DNA from: Burkholderiaceae bacterium
GTDB lineage: Bacteria; Pseudomonadota; Gammaproteobacteria; Burkholderiales; Burkholderiaceae_C
Direction: 5' to 3'
Length of the DNA: 64,000 nucleotides
Assembly (NCBI GenBank): GCA_024235855.1
Contig: JACKLN010000003.1
Location: 1 to 64,000, forward strand
Shown piece by piece: positions 1 through 12,108 of this stretch. Under the pieces are notes generated by a model, which worked only from the letters and a program-made list of their open reading frames with translations, was not told the origin of the DNA and did no database searches. Each line of letters begins with the position of its first letter. Position 1 is the stretch's first letter. The translations under genes were made by a program, and so were the position numbers.

Positions 1-1230
1 GTTGTAGTCACCGCCCTCGCTCTTGAAGTTCGGGTCGTAGCCCGTGGTGCCGGGCACGATGTTGGACTGCGCCGGGATCGCCTGCCCGCGGCGGATGATG
101 CGGATCTCGCGGTCGATGTCCATCGCCAGGCCGATGGCGCGGCGCAGCGCCACCTTCTCGGGCGTGTAGCCGCCGACCACCGGGTCCTCCATGTTGAAGT
201 AGGTGATGGCGATGTCGGAGTTCACCGTCTGCTTGCCGACGATGCCCTTCCTGGCCAGGTTGGGCGCCACCTGGCCGCCGGGCATGCCCTGCACGACGAA
301 GTTGCCGGGCACCGAGTTGCCACGCGAGACCAGGCCGTCGACCTCGCCGTTGAGGAAGCTCAGCCACAGCGGCTGGTCCTCCTCGACGATGGCCACGTGT
401 ACCTCGTCGACGATGGGCAGGCGCTTGCCGCCCATCTTGGCCAGGATGGCCTGGCCCTCGGCGTCGTCGGCCGCGGGTTCGGCGTCGTAGAGGCGCTCGC
501 GGTAGTCCGGGTTGCGCTCCAGCACGATCTGCGAGCCGCGCCGCCAGCTCTTGAGCTTGAACGGCCCGGTGCCCACGGGGTGCTCGCCGATCTTGTCGCC
601 GTAGGCCTCCACCACTTCGCGCGCCACGGCGCCCAGCAGGTCCGACGCCGCCAGCACCTCCAGGAAGCGCGGGTTGGGCTCGTCCAGGCGGATCTGCAGC
701 GTGTAGCGGTCCAGCGTGCGCAGGCCCTCGGGCTCGCTGTCGTAGTCGAACGGGGTCTTGTCGTCCAGGTGCTTCTGGCGCTTGGCGGCCAGCCCGCTGA
801 GCTTGAGGCTGGCGATGTAGGTCCAGATCTGCGCGCGGTTGGCCGGGTCGGCGCTGCGCAGGATCGAATAGACGTAGTCGCGCGCGGTGAGCTCGCGCTT
901 CCGGCCCTTGAAGACGGGGTCGTCGGCGAAGTGGATGCCGGGCGTCACGCGCACGGTCCAGGTGCGGTAGTCGGCCGAGACCTCGGGCATGCCGGCGGCC
1001 GTCAGCGGCTTGACCTTCACCGGCCGCGCCAGGTAGTCGTACTGGTAGAGCGCTTCGAAGATGTGCGGCGTGATCGTGCGCGAGTACAGGTCGCTGATCT
1101 GCACCGGGTCGAAGCTCGTGGTGGCCGTGGTGAAGGCGAGCTTGAGCACCTTCTTCGGCGTGGTCTGCGCCACGCCGGGCAGGGCCGCGGCCAACGCCAG
1201 CGCAAGTGCCAGCGCGATCTTGCGGTTCAT
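1..1230 (-). CDS. Peptide-type ABC transporter substrate-binding protein (family 5), partial at left edge
   Basis: The frame runs leftwards from ATG at 1230 and is still open at the window edge, giving about 410 of an expected ~600 residues; the C-terminus is missing. Residues 1-22 form a signal peptide (short Lys/Arg head, Leu/Ala core, VAQ before the likely cleavage site), so the product is periplasmic. After it come FDPVQISDLYSRT, HPVGTGPFKLKSWRRGSQ and VLERNPDYRE, typical of the SBP_bac_5 (DppA/OppA/YejA) family that feeds peptides or similar solutes to ABC permeases. The same three blocks appear in the next two genes, so this is one of three paralogues. Its ATG overlaps the upstream gene's stop codon (ATGA), so translation is probably coupled. 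The ligand is unknown. Confidence 0.9.
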   Translation of the reverse strand, partial: MNRKIALALALALAAALPGVAQTTPKKVLKLAFTTATTSFDPVQISDLYSRTITPHIFEALYQYDYLARPVKVKPLTAAGMPEVSADYRTWTVRVTPGIHFADDPVFKGRKRELTARDYVYSILRSADPANRAQIWTYIASLKLSGLAAKRQKHLDDKTPFDYDSEPEGLRTLDRYTLQIRLDEPNPRFLEVLAASDLLGAVAREVVEAYGDKIGEHPVGTGPFKLKSWRRGSQIVLERNPDYRERLYDAEPAADDAEGQAILAKMGGKRLPIVDEVHVAIVEEDQPLWLSFLNGEVDGLVSRGNSVPGNFVVQGMPGGQVAPNLARKGIVGKQTVNSDIAITYFNMEDPVVGGYTPEKVALRRAIGLAMDIDREIRIIRRGQAIPAQSNIVPGTTGYDPNFKSEGGDYN

Positions 1231-3020
1231 GAGGTCTCGTCCCTCCGGATGTCCACCAGGTGCCACCACTCGTTCCAGAACAGCGGGCGACGGAAGCCGA
1301 TCAGGTGCTTGTACGCCAGCGAGTTGGCGTAGCGGTGCAGCAGCGACTTGTAGGGCATCAGCGCGGTGCCGATGAGCTTGGCGCGCTTGAACAGCGCCTC
1401 GCGCTCGGGGCCGTCGGGCATGGCCGCCACTTTCAGGTAGATCTGGTCCATCTCGGCGTTGCGGAAGCGCGCGAAGTTCTGGCCGCTGCCGATCTGCTCG
1501 CTGAAGTACGACTGCATCGTGTCCAGCCCATCCGGGCTGGCGGCCGAGCCGCCGAGCATCCACATCTGCAGCTTGCCGGCGTAGGCGGCCTTGAGCTGCT
1601 CCGACCACTGGCCGTAGAAGTGCGTGAGCTTCACGCCGATGGCGGCGAAGTCCTTCTGCATGGCCTCGTCGAACTGGCGGCTGAACTGGTCGGGCTGGGT
1701 GGCCACCTCCACGCTCAGCGGCGACCCGTCGGGCCGCTCGCGGAAGCCGTCGCCGTCGCGGTCCAGGAAGCCGTAGAGGTCCAGCAGGGCCTTGGCGCGC
1801 GCCGGGTCGTGGTCGCCCATTTCGCTCTTGAAGGCCGGGTCGTAGCCGGTGCAGTGCGGGATGAACAGCGACTGCGCCGGGATGCCCTGGCCGCGGTAGA
1901 GGCGGTTGATCAGCTTGGGCACGTCCAGCGACAGCGACAGCGCGCGCCGCAGCGCCACCTGCGCCGGTTCGGTGCCGCCGACCACCTTGTCGTCCATGTT
2001 GAAGTACAGATAGACGCCGTCGGCGTTGAGCGAGCGGTAGTGGCGGATGCCCTGCTTCTCGAGGTTGGGCGCCAGCTTGCCGTTGGGGATGGCCTGCGGG
2101 ATGGCCACCGACGGGATGCCGGAGATGTCGAGGTCGCCCTGCAGGAAGCTCAGCCAGCGCGGCTGCTCCTCGGCGATGATGGCCACCTCCACGCGGTCGA
2201 CGATGGGGATGCGCAGGCCCTTCATCTGGGCCAGGATGGCCTGGCCTTCGGCGTCGTCGGGCGCCGGCTCGGCCTCGTAGAAGCGCTCGCGGTAGCCCGG
2301 ATTGCGCTCGAGCACGATCTGCGAGCCGCGGCGCCAGCTCTTGAGCACGAAGGGCCCGGTGCCCACCGGGTGGGTGATGATCTCGTCGCCGTAGTGCTCG
2401 ATGACCTCGCGCGCCACTGCGCCGAACACGTCGCCGCCGGCCAGCGTCTGCAGCAGGCGCGGGCGCGGCTGGTCCAGCGTGATCTTCAGCGTGTAGCGGT
2501 CCGGCGCGCGCAGGCCGGGGATCTCGCGGTCGTAGTCGAAGACGGCCTTCTTCGCCACCGCCTCGTCGCGCAGCGCGTTCAGCCCGACGATGCCGATGTC
2601 CTGCAGCACCGAGCCGATGGGGCTCTTGTTGGCCGGGTCCATGATGCGCTTGAGGCTGTAGACGTAGTCGGCCGCCACCAGCTCACGCTTCTGCCCCTTG
2701 AAGGCCGGGTCGTCGGCGAAGAAGATGCCCGGCTTGACGCGGATCGTCCATTCGCGGAAGTCGGGCGAGACCTCGGGCAGGCCGTCGGCCGTCAGCGGCT
2801 TGATCCTGAACGGCCGTGCCAGGTGGTCGTACTCGTACAGGCCCTCGAAGATGTGCGGTGTGACCGTGCGCGAGTAGAGGTCGGAGATCTTGGCGGGGTC
2901 CAGCGCCGTGACCGGCGTGTTGAACGCCACGCGCAGCACCTTCGGCGCCGCCGCTGCCGCAGTGCCGACGGAGACGGCGCACAGCAGCGCGGCGAGCAGG
3001 GGGCGGATCGAAGGCATCAT
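1227..3020 (-). CDS. Peptide-type ABC transporter substrate-binding protein (family 5), paralogue 2
   Basis: A complete 597-residue periplasmic binding protein of the SBP_bac_5 family. It has a signal peptide (residues 1-23, ending in AAAA), then LDPAKISDLYSRTVTPHIFEGL, HPVGTGPFVLKSWRRGSQ and VLERNPGYRE. Its domain layout matches both neighbours closely. Length is normal for YejA/OppA-like proteins. The gene sits in an ATGA-ATGA chain: its ATG (3018-3020) overlaps the stop of the upstream paralogue and its stop overlaps the ATG of the downstream one. The three genes therefore look like one translationally coupled unit. Permeases and ATPase are divergent at 4996-8662. The substrate cannot be read from sequence; peptide or a modified peptide is the family default. 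Confidence 0.92.
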   Translation of the reverse strand: MMPSIRPLLAALLCAVSVGTAAAAAPKVLRVAFNTPVTALDPAKISDLYSRTVTPHIFEGLYEYDHLARPFRIKPLTADGLPEVSPDFREWTIRVKPGIFFADDPAFKGQKRELVAADYVYSLKRIMDPANKSPIGSVLQDIGIVGLNALRDEAVAKKAVFDYDREIPGLRAPDRYTLKITLDQPRPRLLQTLAGGDVFGAVAREVIEHYGDEIITHPVGTGPFVLKSWRRGSQIVLERNPGYRERFYEAEPAPDDAEGQAILAQMKGLRIPIVDRVEVAIIAEEQPRWLSFLQGDLDISGIPSVAIPQAIPNGKLAPNLEKQGIRHYRSLNADGVYLYFNMDDKVVGGTEPAQVALRRALSLSLDVPKLINRLYRGQGIPAQSLFIPHCTGYDPAFKSEMGDHDPARAKALLDLYGFLDRDGDGFRERPDGSPLSVEVATQPDQFSRQFDEAMQKDFAAIGVKLTHFYGQWSEQLKAAYAGKLQMWMLGGSAASPDGLDTMQSYFSEQIGSGQNFARFRNAEMDQIYLKVAAMPDGPEREALFKRAKLIGTALMPYKSLLHRYANSLAYKHLIGFRRPLFWNEWWHLVDIRRDETS

Positions 3021-4828
3021 GGCTGCAGGGCGGGGTCGACGTCCACGTAGCGGAAGAAGTCCCGCATGAAGGGGTGACGGCGGTAGCCGGTCACCGGCGC
3101 GTGCATGAGGTCGGTGGCCACGCGGTGGCCGGTGACCTTGTAGGGCGCGTAGGCCACCGACAGCCGCTTCATGCGCTGGATGATGGCCTCGCGCTCGGGC
3201 CCGTCGGGCATCACGTTCTGCTGGCGGTACAGGTCATTGAATGCCGGCAGGTCGAAACGCGCATGGTTGGCCTGGCCCTTGTTCGGGCCGTACAGCAGGT
3301 CCAGGAAGTAGCTGCCGTCGGGGCTCACGCCGCCCCAGGCCACGCCCCACATCATCAGCTTGCCGGCGCGGCTGGCCTTGAGCTGCTCCGGCCACTTGGC
3401 GATCTTGAAGACGATGCGCACCTTCACGGCCTCGCCCGCCTTGCGCCAGAGCTCCTGCAGCTTGCGCGACTGCTGGTCGGGCTGGCTGGAGTACTCCACC
3501 AGCAGCGGGCTGCCGTCGGGCTGGTCGCGCCAGCCGTCGCCGTCCTTGTCGTGCCAGCCGTAGAGGTCCAGCAGCGCATTGGCCTTGGCCGCGCTGTGCT
3601 CGCTCATCTCGCTCTTGAAGGCCGGGTCGTAGCCCGACAGCAGCGGCGGGATCAGCGACTGTGCCGGCACCGCCTGGCCCAGGCGCACCAGGGCGATTTC
3701 GGCCTGCCCGTCGTAGGCCAGCGACATCGCACGTCGGAAGGCCACGCGCTCGGGCGTGTAGCCGCCGATCACCGGGTTCTCCATCGCGAAGTAGGAGAAG
3801 GTGGCGTCTACCAGCGGCGTGCGCACCATCCGGATGCCCTGCTTGGCCAGGTTGGGCGCCAGGCGGTTGTGCGGGATGGCGTTGGGCGCGAACTCGTTGG
3901 GTAGGCGGTCGAGGAAGTCGTGCTCGCCGTTCAGGAACGCCAGCCAGCGCGGCTGCTGCTCCTCGATGATGCTGATCTCCACGCGGTCCAGCAGCGGCAG
4001 CTTGCGGCCGGCCAGGCGCTGCGCCATGGCCACGGCCTCGGCGTCGTCGGCCGGGGGTTGTTCCGCGTAGCGCACCTCGCGGTAGGCCGGATTGCGCTCG
4101 AGCACGATCTTCGAGGACCGCCGCCAGCTCTTGAGCACGAAGGGCCCGGTGCCCACCGGGTGGGCCATGATGGCGTCGCCGTAGTGCTCCACCACCTCGC
4201 GCGCCACCGCACCCATCACGGCACCGTCGGTGAACAGGTAGTAGAAGCGCGGCGCCGGTGCCTTGATGCGCACCTGGAAGGTGTAGCGGTCCAGCAGCTT
4301 CAGGCCCTCGACCTCGGTGTCGTAGTCGAAGGGCTTCTTCTCGTCGATCAGGCGCTTGCGCAGTTCCGACAGGCCCAGGATGCCCGCGTTCTCCAGCTGG
4401 AACAGGTTCGGGCTCTTGTACTTGGGGTCGTAGTGGCGCTTGATGGCGTAGACGTAGTCGGCGGCCGTGAGCTCGCGCGGCTTGCCCTGGAAGACCGGGT
4501 CGTCCTGGAAGAAGATGCCGGGCTGGATGCGGAACGTGAAGCGGGTGCTGTCCTCGCTGATCTCCGGCAGCGCCACCGCGGTGTTGGGTACCGCCTGCGC
4601 CGGGCGTGCCAGGTAGGCATAGCTCAGCGGCGCGTCGAAGATCGCCGCGGCGACCGTGCGCGAGTACAGGTCGGAGATCTGGGCCGGGTCGAAGCCGGTT
4701 TCGGCGATCGGGAAGGCGTAGCGCAGCACGCGCGGCGCGTCGGCGGACGCGGGCGGGGTCTGCGCCGACCCGGTGCCCCAGGCCAGCGCAAGGCTCGTGG
4801 CCAGCGCCAGCAGGACGGAACGCTTCAT
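3017..4828 (-). CDS. Peptide-type ABC transporter substrate-binding protein (family 5), paralogue 1
   Basis: 603 residues from ATG 4828, chosen because it begins a clear signal peptide (MKRSVLLALATSLALAWG, cleavage near GSAQ); the frame extends upstream but only through unlikely sequence. Family blocks FDPAQISDLYSRTVAAAIFD, HPVGTGPFVLKSWRRSSK and VLERNPAYRE match the two downstream paralogues. This is the promoter-proximal gene of the minus-strand trio and is divergent from the permease genes, with 167 bp between. Three binding proteins next to one permease/ATPase set suggest several ligands share one transporter, or that duplicates have diverged. This is inference; no ligand-specific residue could be recognised. 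Confidence 0.92.
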   Translation of the reverse strand: MKRSVLLALATSLALAWGTGSAQTPPASADAPRVLRYAFPIAETGFDPAQISDLYSRTVAAAIFDAPLSYAYLARPAQAVPNTAVALPEISEDSTRFTFRIQPGIFFQDDPVFQGKPRELTAADYVYAIKRHYDPKYKSPNLFQLENAGILGLSELRKRLIDEKKPFDYDTEVEGLKLLDRYTFQVRIKAPAPRFYYLFTDGAVMGAVAREVVEHYGDAIMAHPVGTGPFVLKSWRRSSKIVLERNPAYREVRYAEQPPADDAEAVAMAQRLAGRKLPLLDRVEISIIEEQQPRWLAFLNGEHDFLDRLPNEFAPNAIPHNRLAPNLAKQGIRMVRTPLVDATFSYFAMENPVIGGYTPERVAFRRAMSLAYDGQAEIALVRLGQAVPAQSLIPPLLSGYDPAFKSEMSEHSAAKANALLDLYGWHDKDGDGWRDQPDGSPLLVEYSSQPDQQSRKLQELWRKAGEAVKVRIVFKIAKWPEQLKASRAGKLMMWGVAWGGVSPDGSYFLDLLYGPNKGQANHARFDLPAFNDLYRQQNVMPDGPEREAIIQRMKRLSVAYAPYKVTGHRVATDLMHAPVTGYRRHPFMRDFFRYVDVDPALQP

Positions 4829-4995
4829 GGGTGCGAAGGGGGACGACGAAGGCGCGAGTCTAGCCGTGTGACCCCCGGACGCCCTCCCGGGACAACCCAC
4901 TGGGCACGGGGGTTGCTTCGCGGAAGCCCGGAGGCGCGGGGCTTTGTCGCCCCCGTACACTCGCGCCTTCCCAAACCCGGGAGTGAACTGACGTC
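4829..4995. promoter_or_regulatory. Divergent intergenic region with a promoter-like element for the permease operon
   Basis: 167 bp separate the binding-protein genes (leftward) from the permease operon (rightward). A TACACT hexamer at 4956-4961 is a fair -10 for the rightward genes, giving an untranslated leader of about 28 nt before ATG 4996. No convincing -35 was found and no operator was recognised. Confidence 0.35.
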
Positions 4996-5934
4996 ATGGC
5001 CGCCTACCTTCTGCGGCGCTTGTGGCAAATGGTGCCGACCATCCTCGGTGTCGTGCTGCTGGTGTTCTTTCTTTTCAAGTACTTCGGTGGTGACCCTGCC
5101 GAAATCCTCGGTGGCCTGAACGCCACGCCCGAGCAGATCGCCGCCATCCGGCAGCAGCTGGGCCTGGACGAGCCGGTCTGGTACCAGCTGTGGATCTACC
5201 TCAAGAGCGTGGTCACGTTCGACTGGGGCAAGAGCTGGGCCACCAACGAGGCGGTGAGCAACCTCTTCGCCACCCGGCTGCCGGCCACGCTGACGGTGAT
5301 GCTGCCCATCCTGATCCTGGAGGCCATCGTGGCGCTGCCGATCGCGATGTGGGTGGCCTACCGCCGCGGCTCGCTGGCCGACCGCAGCATCATGGTCATC
5401 AGCACCGTGGCGCTGTCGATCAGCTTCCTGGTCTACGTCATCGTCGGCCAGTACGTGTTCGGCTTCCAGCTCGGCTGGTTCCCGGTGCAGGGCTGGAGCG
5501 ACAGCACGTGGACCAACCTGGTCACCTACGCACCGCTGCCGGTGTTGCTGGCGGTGGCCGTGTCGGTGGCGCCGTACACGCGGCTGTACCGCACCTTCTT
5601 CCTCGACGAGCTGGGCCACGACTACGTGCGCACCGCGCGCGCCAAGGGCATGACCGAGAACACGATCATGTTCAAGCACGTGCTGCGCAACGCGATGATC
5701 CCCATCCTGACGAACGTCGGCCTGGCCCTGCCCAGCGTGTTCGTGGGCTCCTTCCTGATCGAGGTCTTCTTCTCGATCCCGGGGCTGGGGCGTGAGGTGC
5801 TGCTGGCGGTCAACCGCAGCGACTACCCCGTGATCCAGGCCATCGCCGTGTACCTGGCGGTGCTGACGATGCTCATCAACCTGGTCGTGGACGTGATGTT
5901 CAAGCTGGTCGACCCGCGGGTGCAACTCAAATGA
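4996..5934 (+). CDS. Peptide ABC transporter permease (DppB/YejB type)
   Basis: 312-residue inner-membrane permease. It starts MAAYLLRRLWQMVPTILGVV, the usual DppB/YejB opening with the first membrane helix, then has a periplasmic segment with GGLNATPEQIAAIRQQLGLDEPV. Further helices lie near residues 95-120, 130-155, 175-195, 230-260 and 275-300. The cytoplasmic ABC-contact (EAA) loop reads DYVRTARAKGMTENTIMFKH. It pairs with the following permease, with which it overlaps by four bases (ATGA). It probably works with the divergent binding proteins. Length is nearer DppB than YejB of E. coli, so an exact symbol is not assigned. Confidence 0.93.
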   Translation: MAAYLLRRLWQMVPTILGVVLLVFFLFKYFGGDPAEILGGLNATPEQIAAIRQQLGLDEPVWYQLWIYLKSVVTFDWGKSWATNEAVSNLFATRLPATLTVMLPILILEAIVALPIAMWVAYRRGSLADRSIMVISTVALSISFLVYVIVGQYVFGFQLGWFPVQGWSDSTWTNLVTYAPLPVLLAVAVSVAPYTRLYRTFFLDELGHDYVRTARAKGMTENTIMFKHVLRNAMIPILTNVGLALPSVFVGSFLIEVFFSIPGLGREVLLAVNRSDYPVIQAIAVYLAVLTMLINLVVDVMFKLVDPRVQLK

Positions 5935-6983
5935 GCGCCGTTCTGACCCCCACCGCCGCCGGCGCTGCCGACGAGCGCTCCGAAGGCGTCTGGCATGCCG
6001 CCTGGCGCCGATTCAGGACCGACCGCGTCGGCCTCGTGTCCGCGGCCATCGTCGCGGCCTTCCTGGTGCTGATCCTGGCCTCGTGGCTGGGCCTGGTGGC
6101 CAAGAACTGGCAGAACGAGGTCGGCGTGGCCAACGCGCCGCCCACCTTCCTGGGCCCCCGCCCGCCCGAGGCCATCGGGACCATCGAGGTGCCCAAGGGC
6201 CCGAACGTGGACCTGTCCGACGTCGACCCGCTGGCCCCGCGCTACCAGGAGTGGGACGCCGCCGCGGCCAAGTACAAGACCACCGAGACGGTCAAGGCCG
6301 AGACCCTGCCGCTGGGCGGCGACCGCCTGGGCCGCGACGTGCTGAGCAAGGCCATCAAGGGCACCGAGATCTCGGTCTTCGTCGGTGTACTGGCGGCGGT
6401 GCTGGCCACGGCCATCGGCACCGTGCTGGGCGCCTTCAGCGGCTTCTTCGGCCGCCGCATCGGCGACCTCCTGGAGTGGCTCTACAACGTCTTCGAGTCC
6501 ATCCCCGGCATCCTGCTGATCTTCGCCTTCGCCGCGGTGTTCGGCCGCGGCATCCTGACTGTCGTGCTGATCCTGGGCCTGACCGGCTGGACCGGCCTGT
6601 ACCGCCAGGTGCGTGCCGAATTCATCAAGCACGGCTCGCGCGAGTACGTGCGCTCGGCCGAAGCCATCGGTGCCAGCACCTGGAGCCGGATGTTCAAGCA
6701 CATCCTGCCCAACGTGAGCCACGTGATCCTGGTGCGCATGAGCCTGCTGGTGGTGGGCTTCATCAAGGCCGAGGTGATCCTGTCCTACCTGGGCCTGGGT
6801 GTGGGCGTGGAGGACGTCTCCTGGGGCACGATGCTGGCCGAAGCGCAGAGCGAGCTGATCCTGGGCTACTGGTGGCAACTGGCCGCGGCCACGCTGTTCA
6901 TGGCCGTGTTCGTGACCGCGTTCTCGCTGCTGGCCGACGCCGTGCGCGACGCGCTCGATCCGAAACTGCGCGGCCTGGAGTGA
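5931..6983 (+). CDS. Peptide ABC transporter permease (DppC/YejE type)
   Basis: 350-residue partner permease. After an N-terminal segment with WRRFRTDRVGLVSAAIVAAF (first helix) there is a long periplasmic stretch of about 100 residues, as in YejE, then GGDRLGRDVLSKAIKGTEIS and the transmembrane core. The ABC-contact loop is EYVRSAEAIGASTWSRMFKH. The C-terminus (DALDPKLRGLE) is typical of the DppC/OppC family. It overlaps the upstream permease by four bases and is followed two bases later by the ATPase gene, so the three genes form one operon. The long insertion favours a YejABEF-like transporter over a classic dipeptide system, but this is not certain. Confidence 0.92.
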   Translation: MSAVLTPTAAGAADERSEGVWHAAWRRFRTDRVGLVSAAIVAAFLVLILASWLGLVAKNWQNEVGVANAPPTFLGPRPPEAIGTIEVPKGPNVDLSDVDPLAPRYQEWDAAAAKYKTTETVKAETLPLGGDRLGRDVLSKAIKGTEISVFVGVLAAVLATAIGTVLGAFSGFFGRRIGDLLEWLYNVFESIPGILLIFAFAAVFGRGILTVVLILGLTGWTGLYRQVRAEFIKHGSREYVRSAEAIGASTWSRMFKHILPNVSHVILVRMSLLVVGFIKAEVILSYLGLGVGVEDVSWGTMLAEAQSELILGYWWQLAAATLFMAVFVTAFSLLADAVRDALDPKLRGLE

Positions 6984-6985
6984 CC

Positions 6986-8662
6986 ATGTTGCTATCCATT
7001 CAGGACCTCAAGGTCAGCTTTCGCATGGGCAAGGTGGGCGGCGTGGCGCAGCGCGCCGACGCCGTCAAGGGCGTGTCGTTGGACGTGCCGGAGAACTCCA
7101 TCGTCGCACTCGTGGGCGAATCGGGCTCCGGCAAGAGCGTCACTGCGATGTCCATCCTCAACCTGCTGCCGGACAACGCCGAGCGGCAGGGCCGCATCCT
7201 GTGGCAGGGCAAGGACCTGCTGCAGACGGCGCTGCCGGAACTGCAGACGCTGCGCGGCAAGGACATCGCCTGCGTCTTCCAGGACCCGATGCAGAGCCTG
7301 AACCCGGTGTTCACCGTGGGCGCGCAGATCGTCGAGCCGCTGGTCAAGCACCTGGGCCTGACGAAGAAGCAGGCGCTGGTGCGGGCCGAGGAACTGCTCG
7401 TGGAAGTAGGCATGCCGGAGCCCAAGCGGCGGCTGAATGCCTACCCGCACGAGATGTCCGGCGGCCAGCAGCAGCGCGTGATGATCGCGATGGCGCTGGC
7501 CTGCGAGCCCAAGCTGCTGATCGCCGACGAGCCGACCACGGCGCTGGACGTGACCATCCAGCGGCAGATCCTCGAACTGGTGGGCAAGCTCAAGGACAAG
7601 CACCGCATGAGCGTGCTGTTCATCAGCCACGACCTGGGCGTGGTGGGCGAGATCGCCGACCACGTGGTGGTGATGCGCCACGGCGTGATCCGCGAGCAGG
7701 GCCCGGTGGCCGGCATCTTCGCCAACCCGCAGGACGACTACACCAAGGCCCTGCTGGCCTGCCGGCCCAGCCTGACCGAGAACCCGCCGCGGCTGATGGT
7801 CATCGACGACCACATCGCCGGCAAGGGGGCCGGCACGGTGGCGAAGGCCAAGGATCCCGACGCCCCCGTGGTGCTCGAGGTGCGCGCGCTGGCCAAGAGC
7901 TTCTTCATCAAGGAAGGGTTGTTCGGCAAGCGCGAGTTCAAGGCCGTGCAGGACGTGAACTTCAAGCTGCGCAAGGGCCACACCCTGGGGGTGGTGGGCG
8001 AATCCGGCTCCGGCAAGACCACGATGGGCCTGTCGCTGCTGCGCCTGCACGAACCCACCGGCGGCGAGGTGATCTTCGAGGGCAAGGACCTGCTCAAGCT
8101 CAGCGACGCCGAGCGGCAACACATGCGCCGCCGCATCCAGGTCGTGTTCCAGAACCCCTACGCCAGCCTCAACCCGCGCTTCACCATCGGCCAGACCCTG
8201 GTCGAGCCGATGGAGATCCACGGTGTCGGCCAGGACATGGCCGATCGCGAGCAGCGCGCGCGCAGCCTGCTGGAGAAGGTGGGCCTCGACGGCCGTGCCT
8301 TCGGCAAGTACCCGCACGAATTCTCCGGCGGCCAACGCCAGCGCATCGCGATCGCGCGCTGCCTCACGCTGAACCCCGACGTGCTGGTGCTCGACGAGGC
8401 GGTCAGCGCGCTGGACGTGTCGGTGCAGGCGCAGGTGCTCAACCTGCTGAAGGACCTGCAGGACGAGTTCGGCCTGTCCTACGTCTTCATCAGCCACGAC
8501 CTGGCGGTGGTGCGGTTCATCAGTGACGAGGTGCTGGTGATGAAGGACGGCCGCGTGGTCGAGCAGGCCGGTGCCGAGCAGATCCTGGCCGCGCCGCGCG
8601 AGGACTACACCAAGCGGCTGCTGGCGGCGATCCCGCGCGGCTACCAGCCCGCCGCCGCCTGA
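6986..8662 (+). CDS. Double ABC transporter ATPase (YejF-type)
   Basis: 558 residues holding two complete ABC ATPase domains in one chain, as in YejF and some GsiA-like proteins. Domain 1 has Walker A GESGSGKS (Lys50), signature MSGGQQQR and Walker B LLIADEPTTALD. Domain 2 has Walker A GESGSGKTT (Lys344), signature FSGGQRQR and Walker B VLVLDEAVSALD. All catalytic motifs look intact. ATG 6986 was chosen because it lies two bases after the permease stop and begins MLLSIQDLKVSF, a standard ATPase opening. A fused ATPase next to DppB/DppC-like permeases is the YejABEF arrangement known for microcin C and peptide uptake. Confidence 0.93.
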   Translation: MLLSIQDLKVSFRMGKVGGVAQRADAVKGVSLDVPENSIVALVGESGSGKSVTAMSILNLLPDNAERQGRILWQGKDLLQTALPELQTLRGKDIACVFQDPMQSLNPVFTVGAQIVEPLVKHLGLTKKQALVRAEELLVEVGMPEPKRRLNAYPHEMSGGQQQRVMIAMALACEPKLLIADEPTTALDVTIQRQILELVGKLKDKHRMSVLFISHDLGVVGEIADHVVVMRHGVIREQGPVAGIFANPQDDYTKALLACRPSLTENPPRLMVIDDHIAGKGAGTVAKAKDPDAPVVLEVRALAKSFFIKEGLFGKREFKAVQDVNFKLRKGHTLGVVGESGSGKTTMGLSLLRLHEPTGGEVIFEGKDLLKLSDAERQHMRRRIQVVFQNPYASLNPRFTIGQTLVEPMEIHGVGQDMADREQRARSLLEKVGLDGRAFGKYPHEFSGGQRQRIAIARCLTLNPDVLVLDEAVSALDVSVQAQVLNLLKDLQDEFGLSYVFISHDLAVVRFISDEVLVMKDGRVVEQAGAEQILAAPREDYTKRLLAAIPRGYQPAAA

Positions 8663-8679
8663 CGCGGCCTGGCCGCGCC

Positions 8680-9165
8680 TTGCTCGTCTTCGCCTACGGC
8701 TCCAACCTGCTGCCGGCGCGGCTGCTGGCGCGCACGCCGTCGGCACAGGTGGTGGCCACCGGCGTGCTGCCCGGCCACCGCCTGTGCTGGCACATGGCCT
8801 CGCGTGACGGCTCGGGCAAGTGCGATGTCGTGCCCGATGCCGCGGCCGAGGTGCACGGCGTGGTCTGGCGGCTGGACCCGGCCGACAAGCCGGCGCTCGA
8901 CGCCGCCGAGTCCCTGGGCCACGGCTACACCGAGCGCGCGCTGGCCGTGCACACCGCCGCCGGTGTGGTCGAGGCCTGGACTTATCTGGCCCTGCGCACC
9001 GACCCGGCGCTGCGGCCCTACGACTGGTACCGTGACATCGTCGTCGCCGGTGCGCGGCACCACGCGCTGCCGGCAACCTACGTGGCGACGCTGGCCGCCA
9101 TCGAGGCGCTCACGGACCCCGACCCGGCGCGCGCCGCCCACCACCGTCGGCTGCTGCGCGGCTGA
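8680..9165 (+). CDS. Gamma-glutamylcyclotransferase-fold protein
   Basis: 161 residues from a TTG start, opening LVFAYGSNLLPARLLART. The FAYGSN motif is the substrate-binding loop of the GGCT/AIG2-like fold, and the Glu in LDAAESLGHGYTE sits where the catalytic acid of the family lies. The product is likely cytosolic. The family includes gamma-glutamylamine and glutathione-degrading cyclotransferases as well as proteins of unknown substrate, so the exact reaction is open. It follows the ATPase gene by 17 bp and may be co-transcribed with the peptide importer, which would fit processing of gamma-glutamyl compounds (inference). The start is uncertain because no ATG lies at the conserved N-terminus. 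Confidence 0.75.
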   Translation: MLVFAYGSNLLPARLLARTPSAQVVATGVLPGHRLCWHMASRDGSGKCDVVPDAAAEVHGVVWRLDPADKPALDAAESLGHGYTERALAVHTAAGVVEAWTYLALRTDPALRPYDWYRDIVVAGARHHALPATYVATLAAIEALTDPDPARAAHHRRLLRG

Positions 9166-9168
9166 ACC

Positions 9169-12000
<2,832 letters not shown>

Positions 12001-12051
12001 GGCGAAGTAGGGAGGCCTGCGCGCATCGTAGGCCTTCCAGCGCCCGCGCGG

Positions 12052-12070
12052 CCCCGGGACCGACCCGGGG
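12052..12070. other. GC-rich perfect stem-loop between the metalloprotease and histidine kinase genes
   Basis: CCCCGGG (12052-12058) and CCCGGGG (12064-12070) form a perfect 7-bp stem around a 5-base loop. It lies downstream of the metalloprotease stop and upstream of the kinase start. No T-tract follows on either strand, so it may be a processing or weak termination structure rather than an intrinsic terminator. Confidence 0.35.
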
Positions 12071-12108
12071 TACCCTACCCGGGTGGGTGCAGGCGCCGAC
12101 GTCGACGC

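Noticed and set aside
1260..3050. Long open frames antisense to the binding-protein genes, and similar long frames opposite most genes
   Set aside because: They are products of very high third-position GC. Their translations are Arg/Gly/His/Val-rich with no family motifs, while the other strand encodes clear proteins.
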